A DNA stretch of 48,928 bases from Methanolobus sp. (lineage in GTDB: Archaea > Halobacteriota > Methanosarcinia > Methanosarcinales > Methanosarcinaceae). The DNA is taken from positions 1-48,928 of the forward strand of contig NZ_JADQBY010000027.1 in the NCBI RefSeq assembly GCF_016278385.1. Direction: 5' to 3'. Both the position numbers and the translations under genes were made by a program. Position 1 is the stretch's first letter, and each line of letters opens with the position of its first letter. The notes under the pieces were generated by a model. The model was not told the origin of the DNA. It made no database searches and worked only from the letters and a program-made list of their open reading frames with translations. Shown here in pieces: positions 38,188-46,806 of this stretch.

Positions 38188-38819
38188 TGAACGATTCTGA
38201 TCAGCAGCAATCGCATCAGATAGGAATGCTTGCTTTTGCCAGAGATCTTCCAAATATCTGTTCTCTTGCAGGACTGTTGTTTGCTGTCCTTAGTATATAC
38301 TATGCTATATTAGGCAATTTGTCAATTGCGATAATTGGAATGCTCTGGGCTGTTGTTTTTGACTGGGGAGACGGATTAATTGCCCGGCGGATGAAAGGAC
38401 GAACTGATGAATATCGGGCTTTTGGCGGACAGCTTGATTCATTGATAGATATAGTAAGTTTTGGAATTTGCCCCGCTGTATTTCTCTTAAGCTATGGAAA
38501 TTTTAGTCCGTGGTTCCTGCCCGGTGCTTTCGTAATTGTTGCTGTTGGTGTAATAAGGCTGAGTTACTTCAATGTTTTCGGTCTTGTCGATAACTCGACA
38601 TATATGGGATTAGCACTTGACAACAATGTCCTTATTCTTGCCTTTATCTTTCTGTTTAATAGTTATTTCAGCCAGCCGGTCTTTACAATAGCTGTATATG
38701 CACTGTTAATGATCATAGCTGCCTTTAATGTAGCACCAATCAGAACCCCAAAGTTTTCCAGTAAATGGTTTTCTGTTCTCCTGATTTACGTTATGGGATT
38801 GACAGCTATTTACATATGA
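38187..38819 (+). CDS. CDP-alcohol phosphatidyltransferase
   Basis: 210-residue integral membrane protein with about six hydrophobic segments. The family signature is present: Asp59, Asp62-Gly63, Ala66-Arg67, then Gly80, Asp84 and Asp88. The spacing between Ala-Arg and Gly is 12 residues instead of the usual 8. The QLDSLIDIVSFGICPA segment resembles phosphatidylserine/archaetidylserine synthases. It would exchange a CDP-linked group for an alcohol on a lipid. Starts at an ATG sharing a base with the upstream TGA. Confidence 0.88.
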   Translation: MNDSDQQQSHQIGMLAFARDLPNICSLAGLLFAVLSIYYAILGNLSIAIIGMLWAVVFDWGDGLIARRMKGRTDEYRAFGGQLDSLIDIVSFGICPAVFLLSYGNFSPWFLPGAFVIVAVGVIRLSYFNVFGLVDNSTYMGLALDNNVLILAFIFLFNSYFSQPVFTIAVYALLMIIAAFNVAPIRTPKFSSKWFSVLLIYVMGLTAIYI

Positions 38820-38880
38820 TTTTCTGAACAAATATCATTCTATTTGAATCAGATTATAATTAAAAAAGGAGGTACACCAT

Positions 38881-40152
38881 ATGTATGGTTACCAGCCACT
38901 AAGGAAATGTATCTCAAACAATGATGATGAGTTAATAGTTTACGGAGCAGATTCTTTCTCTCAGTTCCCTCGCCGTGATGCATCTGTACATTCAAAATGT
39001 GACAGAGCACTTCCAATTGCACGCCATGATGATCTGGTAGTTCTACGTGGAAAACTGGATCGTGACTATCATAAATGGCTGCGTTCTCATGGGCTTGGGT
39101 CGGATAATATTGCCGAATATAATATTCATTCTCCAGAAATGACTCTTTCAGAACTGATCATTAATGATCCTGAACCAGTCAATAAAATAATCAGACGGCT
39201 TGGGAAACTGCCTATATATGTGCCATGGTTTTCAGGGTGCATGGAGGCCGAAGCTGCAAAGGCCCTTGGAGCTGATCTTTTCGGGGCTACTGAACTTGCA
39301 ACACTAACGTATAATGATAAATCCGCTTTTAAGACCTTATGTCGAAAATTGGACATATCTGTTGTTGAAGGCAGTTTATTTGACATGTATCCTGAAGATA
39401 CTAATAATTGCGTAGAGATGGAAAACGTTATCGAAGGGTATCTCTCAACCTGTGAAACGGTTATAATTCGAGGTACTATAGGCGAAGCAGGCATGTCTTT
39501 ATACAAAACAAAAGGCAATGATATTTCAGATATATATCACGAAATTGCAATCAGCGGTGAAAAAACAGTTATTATTGAGCCTTTTCTGAATGTATCGTCT
39601 TCTCCGAATGATCAGTGGGTAATTAGCAGAAATGGAACTGTGCATTCTCTTGGTATGCGAGATCAGATATGCGAAAGAGGCATGATACACATTGGTACAC
39701 TTAAAGGGGCAAAAACTTCACCCGATATTTCAAATTATATTACCAAAACATCTGCAGAAATTGTAAACAATATGTTTGAATCAGGCTATCGGGGAGTAGT
39801 AGGCATTGATTACATTGTGTCGAATGATGGTATATTTCCGGTTGAAAATAATGCTCGTTTTAATGGTTCCTCCTATGTGGGCATGATAGTAGATAACATT
39901 GAAGAACTGACATTCCCTATTCCATACTGGAAGTTTATGAAAATGAAAACAGCAGTGTGTTCATTTCCTGAACTCATTGAACGTATTGGTCCAATACTAT
40001 ATGACGGCAAAAAATCAAACTCTGTATTTCCTTTTTGTTGTGACTCGTTACCGGTATCTGGTGATTTTGCTGTTATAATGTTAGCCCAAAACATGGATGA
40101 GATTTTTAAAATGGAAGAAAATTTGAAAGAAATAGGTGTTAAATGGTTTTAA
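38881..40152 (+). CDS. ATP-grasp ligase-like protein
   Basis: 423 residues. The central and C-terminal parts show ATP-grasp features: TVIIRGTIGEAGMSLYK (ATP-binding strand-loop), EKTVIIEPFL, and the metal site FPVENNARFNGSSY with E-x-N. The N-terminal 110 residues look like a pre-ATP-grasp domain. Such enzymes join a carboxylate to an amine via an acyl phosphate. The strong AAAGGAGGT Shine-Dalgarno and a 61-bp gap place it as the last gene of the cluster. Amino-acylation of a head-group amine is one possibility. No close characterised relative was recognised. Confidence 0.78.
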   Translation: MYGYQPLRKCISNNDDELIVYGADSFSQFPRRDASVHSKCDRALPIARHDDLVVLRGKLDRDYHKWLRSHGLGSDNIAEYNIHSPEMTLSELIINDPEPVNKIIRRLGKLPIYVPWFSGCMEAEAAKALGADLFGATELATLTYNDKSAFKTLCRKLDISVVEGSLFDMYPEDTNNCVEMENVIEGYLSTCETVIIRGTIGEAGMSLYKTKGNDISDIYHEIAISGEKTVIIEPFLNVSSSPNDQWVISRNGTVHSLGMRDQICERGMIHIGTLKGAKTSPDISNYITKTSAEIVNNMFESGYRGVVGIDYIVSNDGIFPVENNARFNGSSYVGMIVDNIEELTFPIPYWKFMKMKTAVCSFPELIERIGPILYDGKKSNSVFPFCCDSLPVSGDFAVIMLAQNMDEIFKMEENLKEIGVKWF

Positions 40153-40239
40153 TCAAACCTGTATAACATAAAGAAAAATAGCAATAATATAAGAAAAAAT
40201 ACTTAAAAATAAATTTTATGGCTTGATGAATGATCAACA

Positions 40240-40773
40240 CTAACATTTGCCTGTAATATTTTTCCTTATATCATCTATATGCATAAGCCTGTTGGCATCT
40301 ATACCCACCAGACACATACCTTTTTTGTCCATTGCCCATACATAATAATTGTCATCAATGTCCTCCGGTATCTTCTCAGATGGTAGTTCAGCGGGGTTAA
40401 TACTACATGCCTGAAGACCCGGATATTCATCAGGATTGAGTTCCATTATTGTAACTACTTTCTTTAGCAGTGACAACAGGACATTTATATCTTCATGGTC
40501 CCACTTCCTAATTCTCTCGCACATAAGAGAAATGAGAACTTTTGCCACACCGATGTTTGAAAGGATTTTATTGGAAAGACAGATGGATGCATTGTCATAT
40601 TTAACATTATCATTCGGTCCTCTGAAGCAGAATATACCTTCTGTGACCAATGTATTAAGGTCCAGTGGTTCTTCTGAAAAGTTTATCGCATTCTCCACGA
40701 CCTCAATATCAATGTCGTACTCATCTGCAATTTTCCAGATAGCTTTTTCTATAACAATACCATGATCTATCAT
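40240..40773 (-). CDS. Hypothetical protein
   Basis: 177 residues; I do not recognise a family. The N-terminal half is helical and acidic (KAIWKIADEYDIDIEVVENA). The C-terminal half reads like a small alpha/beta domain (NYYVWAMDKKGMCLVGIDANRLMHIDDI) with four cysteines in the whole protein. The ATG at 40773 was chosen because AGGGATGTG lies just upstream; it starts 28 nt after mobA and is probably co-transcribed with it. The gene ends TGT-TAG-TGT-TGA, so a second stop follows one codon later. Confidence 0.65.
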   Translation of the reverse strand: MIDHGIVIEKAIWKIADEYDIDIEVVENAINFSEEPLDLNTLVTEGIFCFRGPNDNVKYDNASICLSNKILSNIGVAKVLISLMCERIRKWDHEDINVLLSLLKKVVTIMELNPDEYPGLQACSINPAELPSEKIPEDIDDNYYVWAMDKKGMCLVGIDANRLMHIDDIRKNITGKC

Positions 40774-40800
40774 TTTGACACATCCCTGCCGGCAGAACAA

Positions 40801-41421
40801 TCAGACATCATCAGGATTAAGGTTATCCAGCTTTACCATATCTGATGGTGTATTTATGTTGACAAAACTTTTAAGGTCTTTGTCTATTTTTTTCATTGCA
40901 TCGGCATCCAGATATAAAATATTTTCCAGATAGGATACCGGAGTAAGTATGCTCCTGTGCCCGTCCTCCATGGCAGTTTCAATTGCTGCAAGCATCTTGT
41001 CCCGGCGATACACAGAATGTAGAGGTTCCTTTTTGCCATACTCACTAATAGGCATCAAAGCATCATGATTCCCTACCATATCAAACATCATATCGATTAA
41101 GCGCCCATTGAGAAATGGCATGTCACATGCTACCGTAAAAACATAGTCCCCGCAAGCTTCCTCAAAACCTGCAAACATTCCCGCAAGCGGACCCGCGTTC
41201 CTAATTTTATCGGTTACAACTTTCCTATCCCCCATATATTTGGAGAATTGCTGCACCTGTTCATCATCCCTTAGTGACACTATAACCTCATCGGAGATAT
41301 CTTCCAGTACTGTCAGAGTACGTTGTAGCAAAGTGCTGTCCTGGCATACCAGCAATGCTTTTTCCCTTCCATCAAGACGAGTTCCTAAACCACCTGCCAG
41401 TAATAGTGAAGACCTTTTCAT
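40801..41421 (-). CDS. mobA: Molybdenum cofactor guanylyltransferase
   Basis: Adds GMP to molybdopterin to give the MGD cofactor, used for example by formylmethanofuran dehydrogenase. 206 residues. The GTP loop LLAGGLGTRLDGREKALL is at 7-24, followed by GPLAGMFAGFE and VACDMPFLN. A GAGAGGT Shine-Dalgarno precedes the ATG. It is 40 nt after the DUF460 gene stop and in the same direction. Confidence 0.9.
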   Translation of the reverse strand: MKRSSLLLAGGLGTRLDGREKALLVCQDSTLLQRTLTVLEDISDEVIVSLRDDEQVQQFSKYMGDRKVVTDKIRNAGPLAGMFAGFEEACGDYVFTVACDMPFLNGRLIDMMFDMVGNHDALMPISEYGKKEPLHSVYRRDKMLAAIETAMEDGHRSILTPVSYLENILYLDADAMKKIDKDLKSFVNINTPSDMVKLDNLNPDDV

Positions 41422-41461
41422 AAACTGTAACCTCTCATTCGTTTTCCTGCAAGCACCCTAT

Positions 41462-43441
41462 CTAAGCAAGTCCTCTCCTGCGTTCACTTCTGTATTCTTC
41501 AAGAATGAACTGGACCTGCTTATGTTCTTTTTCCTTACGCCGCTCATCAGCCCCTTTTTGCCATACACCTATTGCACTTTCCAGAATTTCAGGATTCACA
41601 GAAGCAAGGTCACCAATGATTTGGATCTGCATATCCTTCAATACGGGAACCTCACCATCATAGAATGATTCCAGTGCACTATGTGGCATATCCTCACTTA
41701 TGAGAACTGCCCTTACTCCAGATTCGACCAGCAATGATGCAGTTACAGGACCTCCGCCGCTTGGATCGTTCAGATAGATAACATCATTCTCCTTGATACC
41801 ATACAGCTCCTTTGTGTGCTGTATCGCTTCTCTTGTAAATGATGAGATAACTTTTACCGGAAGACCTTCGCCCCGCACTTCTTTTTTACGTATCTGTTTA
41901 AGGCGTTTGTTCTGGTTACGCTGGTTACGCAAGGCTTTTTTTGTTTTACTAAGCTCCTTATTGAGACGTTCGATTTCGTTATCCCTTATCTGCATCTCTT
42001 TTTCACGCCTAACCTGACGGTAAATAGAGTTTTTTACCTTCTTGATGTGCATTTCAAGTTGTTCGATGAGTCTTTCCTTTTGTCCACTCTGGTATTTCAG
42101 TTCGGCAACATACTCTTTGAGCTGTTTTAACTGGGAATTCCTTTGACTGATCTCACTACGCAGCTTTTTTATTTGTTCATCCACATCTGCAGGCTCTTCT
42201 TTTTGTGGTTCAGGTCCCGGTTTTATCCTTACCTGTATCTTTGACTCGGCTGCCACCTTTTCAATAGCTTCATCTATGGAATCACCATTGATAACATGGA
42301 ACTTTATATTGTCAACATCAAGATATTTAGGAGTTCTCTTCTCAACCCTTGTGAATACATTTTTGTAAGCTTTGTATGCAGATAATGCTGCAGTGAGTGA
42401 ATCACGCTCATGATCATTGGAGTATCCGAATTCCCGGGCAATTGCAATCTTATCCTCAGACCTTATCTCCCCTCCGGGAGTCCAGGCAACCGCTTTAAAA
42501 CTACGGCGTATCTTTTCAACGGCTGACGGAACAGGATAGACATCTGTGGCTACCAGTGCAGGTTTACCGTAGTCGGCTATCAACTTGACAACTTCATCGT
42601 GTGAGATACCACGTGTACTATCAGAAAGAAGCAGTTCTCCGTCAAGAGAGAGAATGGCAACTCCTACTGTTGTTCCGGGATCAATTCCGACGATAGTATA
42701 TTTGCGTCCTGCTTTTTTGATCGGCAGGTACTGGATCTTATCCCTTTCAACATTTTTAACAGTGACCTGTACATCAGCATTTGCAGATGGTTTGACCGGT
42801 ACACGTTCACGTCTTGCACTTACAGTATATTCTGCCCGGACATAACCACCGAAACCTTCAGTGATATGTTCGGAGAAAGTGAATCCAGTTTCCCGGGAGA
42901 ATCTGCGCAGGGTGTACTCTACTTCCCTGCTCTTTTCCCTGACAGCACCGTGTACTTTTCTGCGGTAACGGTTCTGGCTCCATCCACCTCTGCCAAGGGA
43001 ACGGGCACGACTTACTTTTATGCGGGTGATATCTTCAAAAAGAGATACTTCAGCACCTACACCAAGACTTGCAAGAATTGCACATGCTTCTGCTTCCTGA
43101 TTCGGGTCGAACTGATTTAGGGAAAGGCCGTGTTCCTTGGCCAGCCGAAGCAGCGGTTTCTGGCGGATACCCCCGGTGACCTGTACCAGTTTTGTATTCT
43201 CAGGGAGTTTTTCAAGAAAATGTATTAGTTCCCTTTTATTTGGGGCGAGTTCAAAAATGTTATCTACTGCAATGTAATCAGGACGATCTTGGTTCAGCAT
43301 CCGGAATATCCTGTGTAACCGGACCATAGTATAATGGTTTATTTCGCCATCCTTGAGAACGGCAACGGCATATCTGGGAGCTACCTGTGCTCTGGAAGAG
43401 CCCTTTGCTATGTCAATGCCGTATATGACACCGTTTTGCAT
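41462..43441 (-). CDS. DUF460 family RNase H-like protein with coiled coil
   Basis: 659 residues, an archaea-specific family. The N-terminus has GIDIAKGSSR and a second RNase H/RuvC-like segment GIDPGTTVGVAILSLDG begins near residue 250. Asp-rich strands (TDVYPVP, NDHERDSLTAAL) agree with a nuclease-like fold. A charged coiled coil covers about residues 424-520. The C-terminal 130 residues form a separate small domain. Function is not established; a nucleic acid-processing role is likely. It ends in TAG. rio2 lies directly upstream on the same strand. Confidence 0.88.
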   Translation of the reverse strand: MQNGVIYGIDIAKGSSRAQVAPRYAVAVLKDGEINHYTMVRLHRIFRMLNQDRPDYIAVDNIFELAPNKRELIHFLEKLPENTKLVQVTGGIRQKPLLRLAKEHGLSLNQFDPNQEAEACAILASLGVGAEVSLFEDITRIKVSRARSLGRGGWSQNRYRRKVHGAVREKSREVEYTLRRFSRETGFTFSEHITEGFGGYVRAEYTVSARRERVPVKPSANADVQVTVKNVERDKIQYLPIKKAGRKYTIVGIDPGTTVGVAILSLDGELLLSDSTRGISHDEVVKLIADYGKPALVATDVYPVPSAVEKIRRSFKAVAWTPGGEIRSEDKIAIAREFGYSNDHERDSLTAALSAYKAYKNVFTRVEKRTPKYLDVDNIKFHVINGDSIDEAIEKVAAESKIQVRIKPGPEPQKEEPADVDEQIKKLRSEISQRNSQLKQLKEYVAELKYQSGQKERLIEQLEMHIKKVKNSIYRQVRREKEMQIRDNEIERLNKELSKTKKALRNQRNQNKRLKQIRKKEVRGEGLPVKVISSFTREAIQHTKELYGIKENDVIYLNDPSGGGPVTASLLVESGVRAVLISEDMPHSALESFYDGEVPVLKDMQIQIIGDLASVNPEILESAIGVWQKGADERRKEKEHKQVQFILEEYRSERRRGLA

Positions 43442-43473
43442 ACAGTTTATTTTATGTTGTTACTAGGATATAT

Positions 43474-44370
43474 CTATGACTCTATACCACTTTTTATTTG
43501 TGATATGGCTTCACCCACATCCATTTTAATATTGTATTTGCGCTTAAAATGTGTGAGTACGTTGGAGACATCCCTTTCAAGCAGCTCATCCGCATGAGGA
43601 TGGCTTATTTCCACAGACTGCGGCCAGTCTATGAACTGCACTCCGCCATCGATAACAAATATGTTGTACTCGCTAAGATCAGAATGTATGTAGCCTTTTT
43701 CGTAGACTATGGCTACCTGCCTTAGTATCTCATCAAGGAACCACTGCGGCTCTGCAAGCTTTGTCTTGTAGAGAAGAGTCCCTTTTGCAACTTCCATGAC
43801 AAGAGCATGACGATTACTATCAATTAACTTTGGAACCGACACATCAGGATATAGTTTCCTGATGACTTCTGCCTCTCTTTGTGCAGCAAGTCTTGCGGCA
43901 TATATCCATGAAAAATGATCCTTTCCGTCAAGATGAGAGCGTGACCTTTTGATACTCTTAAAACTGGTCCTGCCTTCTCTATGGAATTTCAGAATGACAC
44001 CCTGGGGATCACCCAGACCAAGTTCCGGTTGTCTCACAGCCTCATGGACCACGGATTCCTTTCCAACACCAATCTCATCACCAATTGCACTGATAACTCC
44101 CTTTTTTACAAATGCATTAAGAGCAAGGGCATCGTAGGCATCGAAGTATATCTGATAACCTTCATATGGCTGGTTGGTCCCGATGACCATGTTGTTCCTT
44201 ATCAGCAACTTAAGCTTATACTCAAGGGAAGAATACGGTAGGCGGGTGAACTTCAGTAACTCCTCCACCGGCACCCATTCAAAGTGCTTCATGCTAAGCT
44301 CAATACCTGTGAGGATGCGCAGGTCTTTGCTATCCATTTTGTTGAATAACTTCACAACGTCGTCTATCAT
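43474..44370 (-). CDS. rio2: RIO2-type atypical protein kinase
   Basis: 298 residues. An N-terminal winged helix (about 1-85) marks RIO2 rather than RIO1. Kinase features: flexible P-loop GVGKES at 101-106, Lys128 in ILKFHREG, catalytic HSDLSEYN at 229-236 (Asp231, Asn236) and metal Asp248 in IDWPQS. RIO2 ATPase/kinase acts in late small-subunit ribosome maturation. It ends in TAG, 33 bp before the DUF460 ATG. Confidence 0.95.
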   Translation of the reverse strand: MIDDVVKLFNKMDSKDLRILTGIELSMKHFEWVPVEELLKFTRLPYSSLEYKLKLLIRNNMVIGTNQPYEGYQIYFDAYDALALNAFVKKGVISAIGDEIGVGKESVVHEAVRQPELGLGDPQGVILKFHREGRTSFKSIKRSRSHLDGKDHFSWIYAARLAAQREAEVIRKLYPDVSVPKLIDSNRHALVMEVAKGTLLYKTKLAEPQWFLDEILRQVAIVYEKGYIHSDLSEYNIFVIDGGVQFIDWPQSVEISHPHADELLERDVSNVLTHFKRKYNIKMDVGEAISQIKSGIES

Positions 44371-44469
44371 TTGCTTTCTAATTGCCGGGATGGTTTAGAT
44401 TGTTTGTGGTAGGTCAAAGAATAAAGAGATAAAACAAAAAAGATAATACGAATAAAATATGAAGGAAGT

Positions 44470-45654
44470 CTATTCAAACTTCCCCCACGCCTCTTCCTCG
44501 ACCCGCCTGATAACTTCCTTCAATGGCAGACCAACTTTATCAGCAACCTTGCGGCAGTCCTCATACTCAGCAGAGATGTGCAATATCTCACCTGTCTTGT
44601 CCTGAGCTATCTTTACGGCAACCGTGAATTCCTCACCCTTTAAATGAATGCTTACCGTGTCCATCCTGCGGTCAGCAACAAAACGATGGACAGTAGGAAT
44701 CACACGTATCCCCAAGGTACCAGTCTCTTTCATAATCTCTCGGGCAACCCTTTCACTGTTCTGTGACTTTGTTATGACCTTGATAATATGACCGGACCTG
44801 CCTTTCTTCATTATCGTAGGAGTGATGGCAACATCCCGTGCTCCTGCGGCAAGTAACTTATCAAACAGGTTTCCCAGTACCTCACCGGTTACATCATCCA
44901 CATTGGTTTCCAGTACCTCTATCTGGTCCTTTGTCAGCACGTCGGCAACTTCCATGAGCATGGTACGCAATACATTTGGATCTTCTGTATCAGCATCTCC
45001 CGCTCCGTAACCTACAGAAAGGACCTTGCCTTTGGGAAGATTATCAATGGGCTTTGCAAAATAGGACAATAAAGCAGCACCTGTAGGAGTTAGTAATTCC
45101 CTGTTACCTGAACCGTATGAAAGAAGATTGCCTGACCTTAGAATCTCAAGAGTTGCAGGTGCCGGTACAGCCATGGTGCCGTGTGCGGCTTTTACCCTGC
45201 CACCACCTACATTCACAGGAGTGCAGAAAATTGAATCGGCACCTAGTTCATGGATAGCTGCACATGAACCAATAACATCAGCAAGGGCATCATTTTGTCC
45301 AACCTCGTGGAAATGGAGTTTTTCCAAGGACTCGCCATGTACTTTAGACTCGGCTTCTGCCATGATGGCAAAGACATCAAGGGCACTCTTTTCAACCTGT
45401 GAAGGCAGACCTGCAGATATGATGATATCTACAAGCTCATGATAGTGTCGTGAATGTTCCTCATGTGGTACATGTATATGAACATCAGTAGCATCGATGC
45501 CTTTCTTATTGGCACGGTTCAGAGAGACTGACACATCAACTGCGGATTCAATGATCTCACGTATCTTTGAGCCATCGACTCCAAGGTCAATGAGGCTTCC
45601 AAGTATCATATCTCCGGCTGCACCTGAGAATGGATCGAATATCAGGGATCTCAT
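44470..45654 (-). CDS. larC: Nickel insertion protein for the nickel-pincer cofactor
   Basis: LarC (394 residues) inserts nickel into the pyridinium dithio-cofactor of lactate racemase-type enzymes using CTP. Recognised by the N-terminal FDPFSGAAGDMILGSLIDLG, His-rich HVPHEEHSRHYHEL, KLHFHEVGQNDALADVIG and ETNVDDVTGEVLG. In Lactiplantibacillus the gene needs a programmed frameshift; here it is one unbroken frame. It ends in TAG. larB lies immediately upstream, so this is a larBC pair; larE and larA are not in this window. Confidence 0.93.
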   Translation of the reverse strand: MRSLIFDPFSGAAGDMILGSLIDLGVDGSKIREIIESAVDVSVSLNRANKKGIDATDVHIHVPHEEHSRHYHELVDIIISAGLPSQVEKSALDVFAIMAEAESKVHGESLEKLHFHEVGQNDALADVIGSCAAIHELGADSIFCTPVNVGGGRVKAAHGTMAVPAPATLEILRSGNLLSYGSGNRELLTPTGAALLSYFAKPIDNLPKGKVLSVGYGAGDADTEDPNVLRTMLMEVADVLTKDQIEVLETNVDDVTGEVLGNLFDKLLAAGARDVAITPTIMKKGRSGHIIKVITKSQNSERVAREIMKETGTLGIRVIPTVHRFVADRRMDTVSIHLKGEEFTVAVKIAQDKTGEILHISAEYEDCRKVADKVGLPLKEVIRRVEEEAWGKFE

Positions 45655-45704
45655 ATTATCATTTCCAAGTTGTATATTTCAAACTGTAAACATTAAACAA
45701 GTGA

Positions 45705-46490
45705 TTATTCCTGAGGTTTACGGCTCCTTGCCTCAGCAACCCTGTTGGCTATCCTTGCTGCAAAAGCACCTGCAACAAACCCTGCATCTATATTCACAAC
45801 AGAAAGCACGGAGCATGATTGCAACATTGATAACAGGGCAGCCTCTCCCTTTGCACCGGCACCGTATCCTGTTGATACAGGCAGTCCTATGACAGGAACG
45901 TCCATAAGACCTGAGACAACCGTTGGCAGAGTACCTTCCCTTCCGGCAGCCACGACAATGGAATCCGGTTTTTTGTCCTGCAATATCTGCATCTCACCGA
46001 TAAGCCTATGAAATCCGGCAACACCGACATCATAAATAGCAACTGTATCGCACCCCATCTCGGATGCCACCATCCGTGCCTCCTCCGCAACGTCAATATC
46101 AGCAGTACCAGCAGTGATTATTGCAACAACGCCACCTGTTCGGGGTGCAGGCGTCCCGTTATGGACCACTGCGGCTGTTGAATGAAGAGTCCATTCAAGT
46201 TCTTCAGCTTTAAAACTTGAGATCAGCAATTCCCTGTGTTTATCCCCAAGTCTGGTGATAAGCACCCTACCTGTTGCGGCTACCTGTGCTTTTGCTATTT
46301 CTACAACATCCTTTGGGTCTTTGCCCTCAGCAAGTATCGCTTCCATGATACCCGTACGATGCTTGCGGAATATATCGATCTTGGCGATATCTGTGACGGG
46401 AACGTACCCCATAGAACGAATAAGGGACTCTGCAGTTTCCATGTCCGTTTCGTTATTTTTCAGCTTGTTTAATACGCTTTTCAGATCCAT
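45705..46490 (-). CDS. larB: Pyridinium-3,5-biscarboxylic acid mononucleotide synthase
   Basis: LarB (261 residues) carboxylates and hydrolyses nicotinic acid adenine dinucleotide, the first step in nickel-pincer cofactor synthesis. The C-terminal PurE-like domain is clear: VVAIITAGTADIDVAEEA, YDVGVAGFHRL, VAAGREGTLPTVVSGLMDVP and PVSTGYGAGAKGEAAL. The N-terminal ~110 residues are the family's helical extension. It is 50 nt upstream of larC on the same strand. Confidence 0.93.
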   Translation of the reverse strand: MDLKSVLNKLKNNETDMETAESLIRSMGYVPVTDIAKIDIFRKHRTGIMEAILAEGKDPKDVVEIAKAQVAATGRVLITRLGDKHRELLISSFKAEELEWTLHSTAAVVHNGTPAPRTGGVVAIITAGTADIDVAEEARMVASEMGCDTVAIYDVGVAGFHRLIGEMQILQDKKPDSIVVAAGREGTLPTVVSGLMDVPVIGLPVSTGYGAGAKGEAALLSMLQSCSVLSVVNIDAGFVAGAFAARIANRVAEARSRKPQE

Positions 46491-46584
46491 TTTTATTCAC
46501 GTCTATTTTAGATGAACTGGTATTTAAGAGTAAACAGAGGATACGAATAGAAAACTATAATATGGATAAAATGTTGTACCAACT

Positions 46585-46797
46585 ATGGAAGGACTACTTG
46601 GGAAAATTTACAGCATGCCATCTGTTATATTGCTGGTAATAGGCATGGTTTTGAGTGTTTTCCTTTTCTATAGCCTGATGAAGGCGGCAGAAAATGGAAA
46701 CTTATTGATGGTAATATTACTTGCAGTAGCGATTTCTATTGTAGCTTTTGTGATAAGTAAGGCAATTAAATTTCAGAAAATGAAAGAATTTAGATAG
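46585..46797 (+). CDS. Small two-helix membrane protein
   Basis: 70 residues, only gene on the plus strand in this part. Two hydrophobic helices, VILLVIGMVLSVFLFYSLM (about 14-32) and LLMVILLAVAISIVAFVISK (about 40-59), end in a short basic tail. No family recognised. The ATG at 46585 has no Shine-Dalgarno, so a leaderless mRNA is likely. It ends in TAG, 9 bp before the DUF2111 stop on the other strand. Confidence 0.6.
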   Translation: MEGLLGKIYSMPSVILLVIGMVLSVFLFYSLMKAAENGNLLMVILLAVAISIVAFVISKAIKFQKMKEFR

Positions 46798-46806
46798 TAT
46801 ATGTTA

